In this document: positions 10,953 to 21,404 of the stretch, one piece after another
How positions within the stretch are numbered: the first letter of the stretch is position 1
How the letters are laid out: every line of letters begins with the position of its first letter
Notes under the pieces: generated by a model
The model's database searches: none
Told to the model about the DNA's origin: nothing
What the model saw: only the letters and a program-made list of their open reading frames with translations
Source: Aeromonas eucrenophila
Lineage (GTDB): Bacteria; Pseudomonadota; Gammaproteobacteria; Enterobacterales; Aeromonadaceae
Reading direction: 5' to 3'
Length of the DNA stretch: 64,000 bases
Assembly: GCF_000819865.1 (NCBI RefSeq)
Contig: NZ_CDDF01000017.1
Coordinates: 1 to 64,000, forward strand
Made by a program: the position numbers and the translations under genes

Positions 10953-10988
10953 AAAAACCGGGCTCCCGCGAGGGAAGCCCGGTTTTTT
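10953..10988 (+). terminator. Rho-independent terminator of tal
   Basis: AAAAACCGGGCT and AGCCCGGTTTTTT form a long stem with an inner CCC/GGG extension and a T-run. Confidence 0.9.
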
Positions 10989-11091
10989 TATGCGCCCTCC
11001 CCAATTGTCACAACTTCGTCACGAAAACGTTTTATTTTCAAGTGCATCGTGTTATACGGGTGGTGAAAACCATAAAACCAAGGAGGGAGTC

Positions 11092-11271
11092 ATGGACATG
11101 TTCAACTTCGATTTTGACGAGGTCGTTGAGCTGGGTTCACGTAGCCGCGGGACTACGGGCAAGAAACGTAAATGGCGCGAGATTGAGGCACTCAAAGACA
11201 AGCACCGCCTGCAGAAGGAGCTGCAAGCCATCGATATCGCCTACGAGGGCTCCGACGAGCTGCAACTGTAG
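11092..11271 (+). CDS. DUF3545 family small protein
   Basis: A 59-residue protein of unknown function. It begins MDMFNFDFDEVVELGSRSR and contains the lysine/arginine-rich KKRKWREIEALKDKHRLQKEL segment split around a conserved KRKWREIEA core typical of DUF3545 proteins of Aeromonas, Vibrio and Shewanella. The strong AAGGAGGGA ribosome binding site sits just upstream of the ATG at 11092, which supports a real gene despite its size. The acidic N-terminus and basic helical C-terminus suggest a nucleic-acid or protein-binding role, but nothing more can be said from sequence. It has its own terminator at 11321. Confidence 0.85.
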   Translation: MDMFNFDFDEVVELGSRSRGTTGKKRKWREIEALKDKHRLQKELQAIDIAYEGSDELQL

Positions 11272-11320
11272 CGCGCAGGCTCTCCGACAGCGGACCGCCG
11301 ACAGACAGGTTCGATAAACT

Positions 11321-11349
11321 AAAACGCCCCGCTCAAGCCGGGGCGTTTT
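11321..11349. terminator. Bidirectional terminator between the DUF3545 gene and the hemerythrin-like gene
   Basis: AAAACGCCCC-GCTCAAGCC-GGGGCGTTTT: a perfect 10-bp stem with A and T runs on its flanks, between convergent genes. Confidence 0.9.
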
Positions 11350-11365
11350 GTTAGAGGAGCTGGCA

Positions 11366-11914
11366 TCAGGGAGTGTGCGGCAGCGACAGCTGCTTGGCCA
11401 GCGCCTGGAAGTGCTGGCTCACCTCTATCCCGAACAGGGGATCGTTGATGGCCCGGTTGTGCCAGAGCTGCTCGAGGTGACGCCAGTCATCCTCGGTCAG
11501 GGAATCCCGCAGATGGGGGAAGATCACCCCCTCTTCATAGTTCATGTGCGCCTCCTGCTGCTCGATGAACTGCTCGAGCCGCACCGTGAACTCATCGAGC
11601 GGGATGACCGCATCCATCAGGATCATCTCCACCATTTCCTTGAGCTCGGTGCCCGCTTCCAGCAGGCGGGCATGCTCCTCGTGCAGCCGGTTCGCCACTT
11701 CCCCCTCCACCACCCGGTATTTCAGGTAGTAGTCATAGATGAGGTCCTCCTTGGGGTGGTGGTGCTTGTCGGAGACTTCCCGCAGATAGTCCACCACGTC
11801 CCGGATCAGGAAGTAGCTGATCCGCTGCTCGCTGCGAATGGCGGCCAGCTTGTTCTTGAGCAATTGCAACAGCTTGGCGATGTTGAGATGGTCCTTATGC
11901 AGACTGGATAACAT
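11366..11914 (-). CDS. Hemerythrin-like (HHE cation-binding) domain protein
   Basis: A 182-residue all-helical protein with hemerythrin-type histidine and glutamate ligands: LHKDHLNIAKLL near residue 5, DKHHHPKEDLIYDYY near 50, LHEEHARLLEAG near 80 and NYEEGVIFPHLRD near 130. This pattern suggests a non-heme diiron centre. Related proteins sense or handle oxygen, nitric oxide or iron, but no specific role can be assigned here. The ATG at 11914 has AAGGAG eight bases upstream and is preferred to the in-frame ATG at 11929. Transcribed alone, convergent with the DUF3545 gene. Confidence 0.85.
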   Translation of the reverse strand: MLSSLHKDHLNIAKLLQLLKNKLAAIRSEQRISYFLIRDVVDYLREVSDKHHHPKEDLIYDYYLKYRVVEGEVANRLHEEHARLLEAGTELKEMVEMILMDAVIPLDEFTVRLEQFIEQQEAHMNYEEGVIFPHLRDSLTEDDWRHLEQLWHNRAINDPLFGIEVSQHFQALAKQLSLPHTP

Positions 11915-12081
11915 GGGCACTCCTTGCACTGATTTGAGAAAGATCCTGACTCGAGTATACGGTCATTTATTGCGCTAACTTTGCACTCAATCAAATCTGG
12001 CGCAGACAATCCCGGCTCGTACGCCTTCCTTCAGATGCCCCGATTGCCGCCTCCGGCCCGCACACAGGCGGCCAGAAACAG

Positions 12082-12103
12082 TGCGAGCCCTCTCGGGCTC
12101 GCA
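12082..12103 (-). terminator. Probable terminator of ung
   Basis: TGCGAGCCC and GGGCTCGCA form a perfect 9-bp stem around a TCTC loop, 34 bases beyond the ung stop. On the minus strand it is followed by CTGTTTCTGG, a modest T-rich tail. Confidence 0.6.
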
Positions 12104-12136
12104 TTATTGGGGTCAGATCAGGCTGGCCTTGGCCGG

Positions 12137-12805
12137 CTACTCGCAGACCGAGAGCCAGTCGATGGGGGTCATGCCCTGCTGGGCCAACAGGCGGTTGGTC
12201 TCGGAGAAGTGACCACAGCCGATGAAGCCGCGATGGGCGGAGAGCGGGCTCGGATGAGGGGCGCTCAGCACATGGTGGCGCTGGCGATCGATGAAACGCC
12301 CCTTCTTCTGGGCATGGGCGCCCCAGAGCAGGAAGACCACCCCCTGACAGCTGGCATTGATCTGCTCTATGACCCTGTCGGTGAAGGTCTCCCAGCCCAG
12401 ATGCGCATGGGAGTGAGCCATGCCCGCCTGCACCGTCAGCACCGTATTGAGCAGCAGCACCCCCTGTGTGGCCCAGGACTCCAGGAAGCCGTGGCTGGGG
12501 GTGACGAAGCCCGGCAAGTCCCGCTGCATCTCCTTATAGATGTTGACCAGAGAGGGGGGCGTGCGCACCCCGGGCAGCACGGAGAAGCAGAGGCCATGGG
12601 CCTGGTTCGGGCCGTGATAGGGGTCTTGCCCTAGGATCACCACCTTGACCTGGTCCAGCTCGGTCAGCTTGAAGGCATTGAACACCTCGGTGGCGGGGGG
12701 ATAGATCACCTTGCCCGCTTCCCGCTCCTGCCTGACGGTCGCCAGGGTTGCCTTGAAATAGTCCTGCTCTTTCTCCGAGCCAATCACGTCAGTCCAGGTC
12801 CGCAT
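12137..12805 (-). CDS. ung: Uracil-DNA glycosylase
   Basis: Removes uracil from DNA to start base excision repair. The 222-residue product has the family motifs [22 protein letters not shown] (catalytic Asp and water-activating loop, about residues 60-80) and [17 protein letters not shown] (leucine loop, about 188-204). The ATG at 12805 is preceded by a strong AAGGAG and is preferred. An in-frame start at 12910 would add 35 residues that look like a duplicated copy of the true N-terminus (MVTWTDV versus MRTWTDV). Between this start and grcA at 13561 there is no convincing gene; the only local ORF (12956-13141, minus) has no recognisable family. Confidence 0.97.
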   Translation of the reverse strand: MRTWTDVIGSEKEQDYFKATLATVRQEREAGKVIYPPATEVFNAFKLTELDQVKVVILGQDPYHGPNQAHGLCFSVLPGVRTPPSLVNIYKEMQRDLPGFVTPSHGFLESWATQGVLLLNTVLTVQAGMAHSHAHLGWETFTDRVIEQINASCQGVVFLLWGAHAQKKGRFIDRQRHHVLSAPHPSPLSAHRGFIGCGHFSETNRLLAQQGMTPIDWLSVCE

Positions 12806-13395
12806 CTCAATCTCCTTAGCCGAAGGCGTAGGATGAGAGTCCTGCGCTCCTTGCCCTTCCACCTGTTTCTCCGAGTCAGGTACATCAGTCACGTCAGTCC
12901 AGGTCACCACACCACTCTCCTCAAAAAATACCGATCTCTCTTCTCGTCGTCTGCTTCACCCGCGTTCGCCCATCGGCGTACCGATGCACTGTGCCGTGGC
13001 CGTGCGCGAGGCAACGAGGGGCCCAGAATAGGGGTCAAGGCCATCGGACGCAACCGTGGCTCGGCCATCAATTCCGGGGCGGGGCCGTTGGCAAGCGAGC
13101 TCCCCCTCTGAGGCCATCTGATAAAACGATGCTTTGGTCATTTATTCATTCTTTTTATCGATACCTCTGGCGCCATGCCGACCCCCATATTCCAACCAGA
13201 TCCGGTTTTGCCCCGCATCCGGTCGCTGTGGGCCAGGATCCCGGAAACCCAAAAGGCCTAAAGATGTAGTTAAATTACTAGATTTAATAAATATAAAATG
13301 CATAATTCAGATATCTTACGAAATCATAAAAATGATAGAATTTTGATTAAACTCAAGAATTTAATACCTTTAGTGAGCGGCTATTTGGGTATTTT

Positions 13396-13409
13396 TTGAT
13401 TTGGATCAA
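13396..13409 (+). promoter_or_regulatory. FNR box upstream of grcA
   Basis: TTGAT-TTGG-ATCAA is an exact match to the FNR consensus TTGAT-N4-ATCAA. It lies 152 bases upstream of grcA, a gene activated by FNR and ArcA under low oxygen in E. coli. AT-rich promoter-like sequence follows (TATTATTACC, TATATATG). Confidence 0.8.
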
Positions 13410-13560
13410 TTTTCGTATTATTACCATCGTGGTATATATGACCCCAACGAAGTAAAGGTGTAAGGCAGGCCCCCTTTAACTGCTCCGCGAGCGAGGTAGT
13501 TAAACAACATCGGGGAGATGTCCTTACCATTGAACCCGCTTTCCTATGAGGAGACATACC

Positions 13561-13941
13561 ATGATCAAGGGCATCCAAATCACCCAGTCCAACAACGCCG
13601 AGCTGCTGAATTCCTTCTGGCTGCTGGACGAAGAGAAGCAACAGGCTCGCTGCATCTGCGCCAAGGGCGACAGCTTCGCCGCCGACCAGGAAGTGGCCCT
13701 GTCCGATCTGGGTCAGTTCGAATACCGTGAGCTGCCGGTGCAAACCGAGCCGGTGGTCGAGGGTGGTCAACACCTGAACGTCAACGTGCTGCGCCGCGAG
13801 ACCCTGGAAGACGCCATCGCCAATCCGGAAAAATACCCGCAGCTGACCATCCGCGTCTCCGGCTATGCAGTGCGCTTCAACGCCCTGACCCCGGAACAGC
13901 AGCGTGACGTGGTCACCCGCACCTTCACCCAGAGCCTGTAA
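13561..13941 (+). CDS. grcA: Autonomous glycyl radical cofactor GrcA (YfiD)
   Basis: Spare glycyl-radical domain that replaces the damaged C-terminus of pyruvate formate-lyase after oxygen exposure. The 126-residue product matches E. coli YfiD in length and almost residue for residue at the C-terminus: [15 protein letters not shown] and the radical site [10 protein letters not shown], whose Gly carries the radical. The ATG at 13561 follows TGAGGAG and starts [11 protein letters not shown]; the in-frame ATG at 13546 is too early for the family. The exact FNR box upstream fits anaerobic induction. It ends at a strong terminator. Confidence 0.98.
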   Translation: MIKGIQITQSNNAELLNSFWLLDEEKQQARCICAKGDSFAADQEVALSDLGQFEYRELPVQTEPVVEGGQHLNVNVLRRETLEDAIANPEKYPQLTIRVSGYAVRFNALTPEQQRDVVTRTFTQSL

Positions 13942-13968
13942 GTCGCTCTGCGGTTAAACTGCATCATG

Positions 13969-13996
13969 AAAAACGGCCCTCTCGGGCCGTTTTTTT
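13969..13996 (+). terminator. Rho-independent terminator of grcA
   Basis: AAAAACGGCCC-TCTC-GGGCCGTTTTTTT: a perfect stem-loop and long T-run, also usable by the convergent dctA. Confidence 0.9.
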
Positions 13997-14042
13997 ATGG
14001 GGGACGCTCTCTCGTCACGGCACTGATGCAAGGCCTTCGGCC

Positions 14043-15326
14043 TTAGCCATGCTGATCGACGCGCTGCACGGCGGCCGGCTTGGCGAGCACCTCGTTCATC
14101 TGCTGCTCGTCGAGCTGATCGCAGTAGCGGGCCACCACCAGGGTCGCCACCCCGTTGCCGATGAGGTTGGTCAGGGCGCGAGCCTCCGACATGAAGCGAT
14201 CTATCCCCAGGATCAGCGCCAGTCCGGCGAGCGGCAGGTGCCCCACCGCCGAGATGGTGGCCGCCAGCACGATGAAGCCGCTGCCGGTGACCCCCGCCGC
14301 CCCCTTGGAGGAGATGAGCAGCACCACCAGCAGGGTGATCTGATGGAACAGATCCAGCGGCGTGTTGGTTGCCTGGGCGATGAAGACGGCGGCCATGGTC
14401 AGGTAGATGGAGGTGCCATCCAGGTTGAAGGAGTAACCGGTCGGGATCACCAACCCCACCACCGACTTCTTGCAGCCGAGTGCCTCCATCTTGACCAGCA
14501 TGCGCGGCAAGACGGATTCGGAAGAAGAGGTTCCCAGTACGATCAGCAGCTCTTCCTTGATATAGGAAATGAAGCGCAGGATGCTGAAACCATTGGCCTT
14601 GGCGATGCTGCCGAGCACCAGGAAAATAAACAACAGACAGGTCAGATAGAAGCTGGCGATCAATTGCCCGAGCTGCACCAGCGAGCCGATGCCATATTTC
14701 CCTATGGTGAAGGCCATGGCGCCAAATGCCCCGACCGGCGCCAACTTCATGATCATGTTGATGATGCCGAAAATAACCTGGGAGAAACTGTCCACCATAT
14801 TGAAGACGAGCTTTCCCTTCTCGCCGATATGATGCAGGGAGAAGCCAAACAGCACCGCAAATAACAGTACCTGCAGAATATTGCCGCTGGCGAAGGCACC
14901 GATCACGCTGCCTGGGATCACGTCCAGCAGGAAGGCGATGATGCCCTGTGACTTGGCCTGCTCGGTGTAGACAGAGATGGCGCTGGCATCCAGGGTGGAT
15001 GGATCCACGTTCATGCCCACCCCGGGTTGCAGCAGATTGACCACGCACAGGCCGATGACCAGTGCCAGGGTGCTGACCACCTCAAAATAGACAAGCGCGA
15101 TGGCCCCTGTCTTGCCCACCGCCTTCATGCTCTCCATGCCCGCGATGCCGGTCACCACTGTGCAGAAAATCACGGGGGCAATGATCATCTTGATGAGTTT
15201 CACGAAACCATCGCCGAGGGGTTTCATATCGGCGCCCAGGCTCGGATAGAAGTGCCCCAGTAATACCCCTATGGTGATGGCCAATATCACCTGAAAATAG
15301 AGGCTGCTTAATATTTTCTTGTGCAT
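14043..15326 (-). CDS. dctA: Aerobic C4-dicarboxylate:cation symporter DctA
   Basis: Inner-membrane carrier (DAACS family) for uptake of succinate, fumarate and malate. The 427-residue protein has the family architecture: eight helices with two re-entrant loops, the serine-rich [12 protein letters not shown] (about residues 275-286), [12 protein letters not shown] (about 315-326) and the C-terminal [17 protein letters not shown]. It matches E. coli DctA closely through [21 protein letters not shown]. The ATG at 15326 has AGGA eight bases upstream. About 250 bases (15327-15576) upstream are AT-rich and presumably hold the promoter. Confidence 0.97.
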   Translation of the reverse strand: MHKKILSSLYFQVILAITIGVLLGHFYPSLGADMKPLGDGFVKLIKMIIAPVIFCTVVTGIAGMESMKAVGKTGAIALVYFEVVSTLALVIGLCVVNLLQPGVGMNVDPSTLDASAISVYTEQAKSQGIIAFLLDVIPGSVIGAFASGNILQVLLFAVLFGFSLHHIGEKGKLVFNMVDSFSQVIFGIINMIMKLAPVGAFGAMAFTIGKYGIGSLVQLGQLIASFYLTCLLFIFLVLGSIAKANGFSILRFISYIKEELLIVLGTSSSESVLPRMLVKMEALGCKKSVVGLVIPTGYSFNLDGTSIYLTMAAVFIAQATNTPLDLFHQITLLVVLLISSKGAAGVTGSGFIVLAATISAVGHLPLAGLALILGIDRFMSEARALTNLIGNGVATLVVARYCDQLDEQQMNEVLAKPAAVQRVDQHG

Positions 15327-15576
15327 GCTCAACGTCCTGTTAATTAATTGACATGGGCGATGGCAAAAAATCTGTGCAAGGATCCGCGGCGAGATATTTC
15401 ACCATCTCACCCGGTTCATGCTATTTCGCCATTCCGACGGCTGCACTTTCACACGTTATAAGAATCAATTTAGCGACATCAATCACACAACATATTTAAC
15501 ATCATTAACACCACAGCAACCGTGATGTGGTTGGTCAGTGATTTATTTAAGACTTTAACGAATACCTTTCAGATAT

Positions 15577-15606
15577 AAAAATGCCCCGCATGGCGGGGCA
15601 TTTTTT
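15577..15606 (-). terminator. Terminator of kdsA
   Basis: AAAAATGCCCCGC and GCGGGGCATTTTTT flank AT, forming a near-continuous palindrome just beyond the kdsA stop. Confidence 0.88.
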
Positions 15607-15628
15607 ATCAAGACAGTCGGCTTGATGA

Positions 15629-16747
<1,119 letters not shown>

Positions 16748-16760
<13 letters not shown>

Positions 16761-17548
16761 TTGGGGCTCAGATCCAGTGCGGCCAGCTGCGACTTCAACA
16801 CGTCGGCCACAGGATCGTCAGGGCATTGTTCAATAAAGTATTCAAAGTCGTCGGCGGCGAAGCGGGGGCAGTCGAGCTGCTCGTAGATGAAGCCCCGATC
16901 CCGCGTCTCCAGCGGATCACCCGGCTTCATGCGCAGCAACAGCTCGCTGCAGCGCAGCGCCTCCGTCATGCGCTCCTCCCGCAACAGGGCTCCCTTGCTG
17001 ACGTTGAGCAGCCGCTCGATGATCTCCCACTGCCCCGAGGGCTGCAGATGGTCATCGCTCAGGGTGGCCAGGTTGCCGAGGGCGCCGCGCAGCAGCAGCT
17101 CGACGCTGTGTAGGCTCAGCTCATCGCCGTTGAAGGGGTCCACATAGACCTCGCCTTCGCTGCCGGCGAAGCTCACCAGGAAGTGGCCGGGGAAGCAGAT
17201 CCCCTCCACATCCAGGCCTATCTTGCGGCCAAGCTGGATGATGAGGATGCCGAGGCTCACCGGAATGCCCTTCTTGCGCTCCAGTACCTGGGCCAGATCG
17301 CAGTTGGCGGCCGAGAAGTAATCCTGCCAGTCGCCGCGAAACCCCAGGGTCTGGTAGAAACCGGCGAGCAGCTGGCGCCGCACCTCGTCACAGTTGCCCT
17401 CGGCGATGGCCTCGTCCAGCCAGGCATCGAGCCGGGCCAGCTCGCTCTCGCCGGCGCCGCTGCGGCCCAGGATCTCGTCGCTCACCGACAACGCCAGTTC
17501 GGCCAGATCATGGGCCTCGAAATCGGTCCATTCGTCCACACGTATCAT
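16748..17548 (-). CDS. sirB1: SirB1 family protein (transglutaminase-like/TPR)
   Basis: A 266-residue protein of unknown function, close to E. coli SirB1/YchA (269). The N-terminal half holds the SirB1 (transglutaminase-related) domain with RKKGIPVSLGILIIQLGRKIGL and FPGHFLVSF. The C-terminal quarter has TPR-like helices and ends with the conserved RDRGFIYEQLDCPRFAADDFEYFIEQCPDDP block. ATG 17548 is chosen because TTAGGA lies about nine bases upstream, whereas the in-frame ATG at 17557 directly abuts it. It starts 12 bases after the sirB2 stop, so the genes are probably cotranscribed. A link to invasion-gene regulation in Salmonella is historical and not informative here. Confidence 0.93.
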
Positions 17549-17559
17549 CTTCGTCATTC

Positions 17560-17943
17560 CTAACCGAACAGACTGGCCTGCTTCTGCACCGCGAGCTTGG
17601 CGATAAAATAGACCCACCCAAGCACGCCGAGGAAGGCGAACCAGCGGATGGCGTTGCTGCGCGCGAGGCGCAGCGCCATCAGGCCCAGGAAGGCCACGAC
17701 CAGGATGGCCGTCAGCTTCTCGCTGAGCCAGGGGGTGGCGTTGTTGAACGGATTGAGATCCAGCACCATGCACAGCAGCACGCCGGAGAGCACCACCAGC
17801 CCGTTGAGCCAGCCGCTGGCTTGCAGCACCCGGCCGCTGCCGGCCCGCTCAGAGCCGGTCTGTGCCCAGTAAAAACGCAGCATAAACACCAGCACCGCCG
17901 CCGCAATCAGCAGCAGGTGCAGATGCTTGATAGCAACATACAT
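17560..17943 (-). CDS. sirB2: SirB2 family integral membrane protein
   Basis: A 127-residue inner-membrane protein with four predicted helices (about residues 9-25, 44-62, 76-92, 99-117) and the family opening YVAIKHLHLLLI. Function is unknown; homologues occur beside sirB1 and prmC in many gammaproteobacteria. Its ATG at 17943 overlaps the prmC stop as TGATG, so translation is probably coupled to prmC. No catalytic motif is visible. Confidence 0.93.
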   Translation of the reverse strand: MYVAIKHLHLLLIAAAVLVFMLRFYWAQTGSERAGSGRVLQASGWLNGLVVLSGVLLCMVLDLNPFNNATPWLSEKLTAILVVAFLGLMALRLARSNAIRWFAFLGVLGWVYFIAKLAVQKQASLFG

Positions 17944-18830
17944 CAATTGTCCTCACTCGAATGTGACCCGGGTTCCTCATGATGAGGCCATTGTCCCAGG
18001 GTCACTCGTTCGTTATCCCCGTAATCGCGCACGGTTTCTACCTGGCGGTAGCCCCGTTGCAGCAAAAGTTGACGCACCGGCTCACCCTGATCCCAACCGT
18101 GTTCCAGCAGCAACCAGCCCCCCGCCGTCAGATGGGCCGGCGCCTGCGCCACTATCAGGCGGATATCCGCCAGCCCCTGTTCGTCGGCCACCAGGGCGGA
18201 GCGCGGCTCGAAGCGCACGTCCCCCTCCTCGAGGTGCGGATCCGCCCCGTCGATATAGGGCGGGTTGGAGACGATCATGGCAAAGCGCGGCGCGTCCGAG
18301 AGCGGCTCAAACCAGCTGCCGTCGCGCACCTCGATGGGCAACCCTAGGGCCGCGCTGTTGGCGCGGGCCAGCGCCGCCGCCTCCGGCATCCGGTCAACGG
18401 CCCACAGGTTAAGATCCGGGCGCTCTGACTTGAGCGCCAGCGCGATGGCGCCGGTGCCGGTGCCCAGATCCAGCAGGGTCAGGGGAGCTTGATCCACTTG
18501 AGCCGGCTCCGGCAACCGGGCCAGCGCCTGCTCCACCAACACCTCGGTATCCGGACGCGGAATAAGCGTGGCCGGACTGACCCTGAGGGGCAGCGACCAG
18601 AACTCCCGCTCACCGACGAGGTGGGCGATGGGCTCGCCAGCGAGGCGGCGTGCGAGCCAGCCCTGCAGGGTCGCCTGCTGGGCGGCATCGAGCTCGCGCT
18701 CCGGCCAGGTCATCAGGTAGCTGCGCCGGCAACCCAGCAGATGGCAGAGCAGCGCATCGGCGTCGGCACGGGGGGATTCCCCCGCGGCCAATACCGCCAT
18801 GATGTGTGTTCGAGCCTGCTGGATCTGCAT
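17943..18830 (-). CDS. prmC: Peptide chain release factor N5-glutamine methyltransferase
   Basis: Methylates the Gln of the GGQ motif in release factors RF1 and RF2, using SAM. The 295-residue protein has an N-terminal helical domain and a class I methyltransferase fold with LLDLGTGTGAIALAL (SAM loop, about residues 118-132) and IVSNPPYID, the NPPY active-site motif (about 187-195). It follows prfA, which encodes its substrate RF1. The first 48 or so bases have been duplicated: a copy at the prfA stop opens an 18-codon frame (18830-18886) whose TGA overlaps the ATG used here. Coupling to prfA is therefore interrupted by one extra TGATG step. Confidence 0.97.
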   Translation of the reverse strand: MQIQQARTHIMAVLAAGESPRADADALLCHLLGCRRSYLMTWPERELDAAQQATLQGWLARRLAGEPIAHLVGEREFWSLPLRVSPATLIPRPDTEVLVEQALARLPEPAQVDQAPLTLLDLGTGTGAIALALKSERPDLNLWAVDRMPEAAALARANSAALGLPIEVRDGSWFEPLSDAPRFAMIVSNPPYIDGADPHLEEGDVRFEPRSALVADEQGLADIRLIVAQAPAHLTAGGWLLLEHGWDQGEPVRQLLLQRGYRQVETVRDYGDNERVTLGQWPHHEEPGSHSSEDN

Positions 18831-18886
18831 CAAGCGCACTCCATTGAGGTCGCCATGATATGGGCGCGGGCCTGCTGGATCTGCAT
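18830..18886 (-). other. 18-codon mini-ORF from a duplicated prmC start
   Basis: ATG at 18886 overlaps the prfA stop (TGATG) and reads [18 protein letters not shown] before a TGA at 18830-18832, which itself overlaps the prmC ATG (again TGATG). The peptide repeats the prmC N-terminus (MQIQQARTHIMA). It appears to be the original coupled start of prmC, put out of frame by a 56-base duplication. Whether it is translated is unknown. Confidence 0.7.
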
Positions 18887-19974
18887 CAGCCGTTATCTGC
18901 CAGCGAGGCGAGCTGATCGGCCTGGTATTCCTGCACCAGCGGGGTAATCACGCAGTCCAGATCCCCTTCCAGGATCTCGCCGAGGCGATAGAGGGTCAGG
19001 TTGATGCGGTGCTCGGACAGGCGACCCTGGGGGTAGTTGTAGGTGCGGATGCGCTCGGAGCGATCCCCAGAGCCCACCAGGTTGCGGCGAGTGCTCTGCT
19101 CGGCGGCGCGGTGGCGCTCGTCCTCAGCCGCCTGCAGGCGGGCGGAGAGCACCGACATCGCCTTGGCGCGGTTCTTGTGCTGGGAGCGCTCATCCTGACA
19201 CTCCACCACCAGCCCGGTCGGCAGGTGGGTGATGCGGATGGCGGAGTCGGTCTTGTTGACGTGCTGACCGCCGGCCCCGGAGGCGCGGAAGGTATCTATC
19301 TTCAGATCCGACGCATTGATCTCGATCTGCTCGGCTTCCGGCACTTCCGGCAGCACCGCCACGGTACAGGCTGAGGTGTGTACCCGGCCCTGGGATTCGG
19401 TCTCGGGCACCCGCTGCACCCGGTGGCCGCCAGACTCAAACTTGAGGCGGCCGTAGACGCGCTCGCCGTCCACCTTGGCAATCACCTCCTTGTAGCCACC
19501 GTGCTCGCCGTCGTTGCAGCTGACGATGGAGACGCGCCAGCCCTGACGCTCGGCGTAGCGTGAATACATGCGGAACAGATCGCCAGCGAAGATCGCCGCC
19601 TCGTCACCACCGGCACCGGCGCGGATCTCCAGATAGCAGTTGTTGTCATCCTTGGGATCCCGCGGCAGCAGCATCACTTGCAACGCCTGCTCCTGCTCCT
19701 CCAGCGCGGCCTTGACCAGCGGCAACTCCTCCTGCGCCATCTCGCGCAGGTCGGTATCGGCATCCTCCAGCATCAGCTTGGTGGTCGCCAGATCCTCTTC
19801 GGCCTGACGGAAGCGCTGGAAGGCGTGAACGATATCTTCGAGCTGGGCATATTCCCGGGTCAGGGCACGGTATCTGTCCTGATCCGAGGCAACCCCTGGC
19901 TCGCCGAGCAGGGCCTGTACTTCTTCGTGGCGCTCGATGAGGCCTTCCAGCTTTCTGATCAATGACGGATTCAT
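18886..19974 (-). CDS. prfA: Peptide chain release factor 1
   Basis: Terminates translation at UAA and UAG. The 362-residue product has the stop-codon recognition region with [18 protein letters not shown] and the peptidyl-transferase motif [18 protein letters not shown] (GGQ at about residue 235), whose Gln is methylated by the downstream PrmC. C-terminal [23 protein letters not shown] is typical of RF1. The gene follows hemA and precedes prmC, the standard arrangement. The ATG at 19974 is the family start ([12 protein letters not shown]). Confidence 0.98.
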   Translation of the reverse strand: MNPSLIRKLEGLIERHEEVQALLGEPGVASDQDRYRALTREYAQLEDIVHAFQRFRQAEEDLATTKLMLEDADTDLREMAQEELPLVKAALEEQEQALQVMLLPRDPKDDNNCYLEIRAGAGGDEAAIFAGDLFRMYSRYAERQGWRVSIVSCNDGEHGGYKEVIAKVDGERVYGRLKFESGGHRVQRVPETESQGRVHTSACTVAVLPEVPEAEQIEINASDLKIDTFRASGAGGQHVNKTDSAIRITHLPTGLVVECQDERSQHKNRAKAMSVLSARLQAAEDERHRAAEQSTRRNLVGSGDRSERIRTYNYPQGRLSEHRINLTLYRLGEILEGDLDCVITPLVQEYQADQLASLADNG

Positions 19975-20025
19975 AAATCTTGTGTTCTCAATGGAGGAGG
20001 GGGTCGCCCGTTGGCCACCCCGGCA

Positions 20026-21285
20026 CTATGACTCTGATGACAACCCCAGCACCTGGCGCAGTTGGGACAGTTTGTGGCTGTCCCCCTGGGCGGCGGCCTG
20101 ACGCAGGGCCTGGGTCGGGGCGTGGATCAATTTGTTGGTGAGACGATGGGCCATGGCCTTGAGCGCCTGCTCGGCGTTCTCGCCCTGTGCCAGGGCCAGC
20201 AAGGCGCGCTGCAGCTCTTCGTCGGCCACCTGTTGGGATTGGTGGCGATAGTCGCGGATGAGATCGACCGAGTGTTGGCTGCGATACCAACCCATGAAGT
20301 CGTCGCGCTCTTCATGCACGATGAGTTCCGCCTCGGCGGCGGCCTTCTTGCGGGTCTCGAGGTTCTGCTCGATGATGCCCTGCAGGTCATCCACCGTGTA
20401 GAGATAGGCGTCGGACAGCTCGTCCACCTCGGCCTCGATGTCCCGCGGCACGGCGATGTCCACCAGGAACATCGGCTTGGAGCGGCGTGCCTTGAGGGCG
20501 CGCTCCACCATGCCCTTGCCGATGATGGGCAGCGGGCTCGCGGTGGAGCTGATGACGATGTCCGCCTCGTGCAGGTAGTCCGGGATCTCTTCCAGGGTCA
20601 TCACCTGGGCGCCGAACTCCTCGGCCAGCAGCTGGGCGCGTTGCAGGGTGCGGTTCGCGACCATCATCTGAGTCACGTTCTGCTCGCGCAGATGGCGGGC
20701 CACCAGTTCGATGGTCTCCCCGGCACCGACCAGCAGCACCTTGGTCTGGGAGAGATCGGAGAAGATCCGGCGCGCCAGACTCACGGCGGCGAAGGCCACC
20801 GACACGGCGCTGGCGCCGATCTCGGTGTCGGTACGCACCCGTTTCGCCACCGAGAAGGACTTCTGGAACAGGCGTTCGAGGGCACCCTTCACCGCCTCGG
20901 CCTGCTGGGCATGGGCGTAGGACTGCTTGATCTGCCCCAGGATCTGCGGCTCCCCCAACACCAGGGAGTCGAGACCACAGGCGACCCGCATCAGGTGGCG
21001 CACCGCCTCTTCGTCCTGATGCTGGTAGATGGCGGAGATCACCTCGCTCGCATCCAGCTGATGGAAGGCCTGCAGCCAGCGCAGCACCTGCTCTGCGTTC
21101 CCCTGCTCCAGGCTGCAATACAGCTCGGTACGGTTGCAGGTGGAGACGATCACCGCCTCGCTGACGCCGGGCTGCTTCACCAGCTCACGCAAGGCGCGAT
21201 CGATGCAGTCCGGGCCAAAGGCGACCCGTTCCCGCAAGGCGACACTGGCGGTGTTATGGTTGATTCCGAGGGCAAGCAGACTCAT
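20026..21285 (-). CDS. hemA: Glutamyl-tRNA reductase
   Basis: First committed enzyme of C5-pathway tetrapyrrole synthesis: NADPH-dependent reduction of glutamyl-tRNA to glutamate-1-semialdehyde. The 419-residue product matches E. coli HemA (418). It has the N-terminal [20 protein letters not shown], the catalytic Cys in [11 protein letters not shown] (about residue 50), [10 protein letters not shown], and the NADPH-binding [20 protein letters not shown] 21285 gives the family start [10 protein letters not shown]; the in-frame ATG at 21393 lies inside the divergent lolB promoter. No good Shine-Dalgarno is visible upstream of 21285. It is divergent from lolB, as in E. coli. Confidence 0.97.
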   Translation of the reverse strand: MSLLALGINHNTASVALRERVAFGPDCIDRALRELVKQPGVSEAVIVSTCNRTELYCSLEQGNAEQVLRWLQAFHQLDASEVISAIYQHQDEEAVRHLMRVACGLDSLVLGEPQILGQIKQSYAHAQQAEAVKGALERLFQKSFSVAKRVRTDTEIGASAVSVAFAAVSLARRIFSDLSQTKVLLVGAGETIELVARHLREQNVTQMMVANRTLQRAQLLAEEFGAQVMTLEEIPDYLHEADIVISSTASPLPIIGKGMVERALKARRSKPMFLVDIAVPRDIEAEVDELSDAYLYTVDDLQGIIEQNLETRKKAAAEAELIVHEERDDFMGWYRSQHSVDLIRDYRHQSQQVADEELQRALLALAQGENAEQALKAMAHRLTNKLIHAPTQALRQAAAQGDSHKLSQLRQVLGLSSES

Positions 21286-21404
21286 GAGTGGGTGATGATC
21301 GTTTCGTGCACAGGGTGTAAAGGCCGTCAATTGTACGAGAAAGGGTAAGTCTTTAAAAGCAATACGGCCGCCCCTTATACTGTGGCAAATCACCTTTCTG
21401 GAGC

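Noticed and set aside
12137..12910. Long form of Ung with 35 extra N-terminal residues
   Set aside because: The inner ATG at 12805 has a strong AAGGAG; the outer start has none and the extra residues copy the inner N-terminus.
12956..13141. 61-residue ORF in the ung-grcA gap, minus strand
   Set aside because: No recognisable family, no ribosome binding site of note, and overlapping frames are also open; it reads like GC-driven spurious coding.
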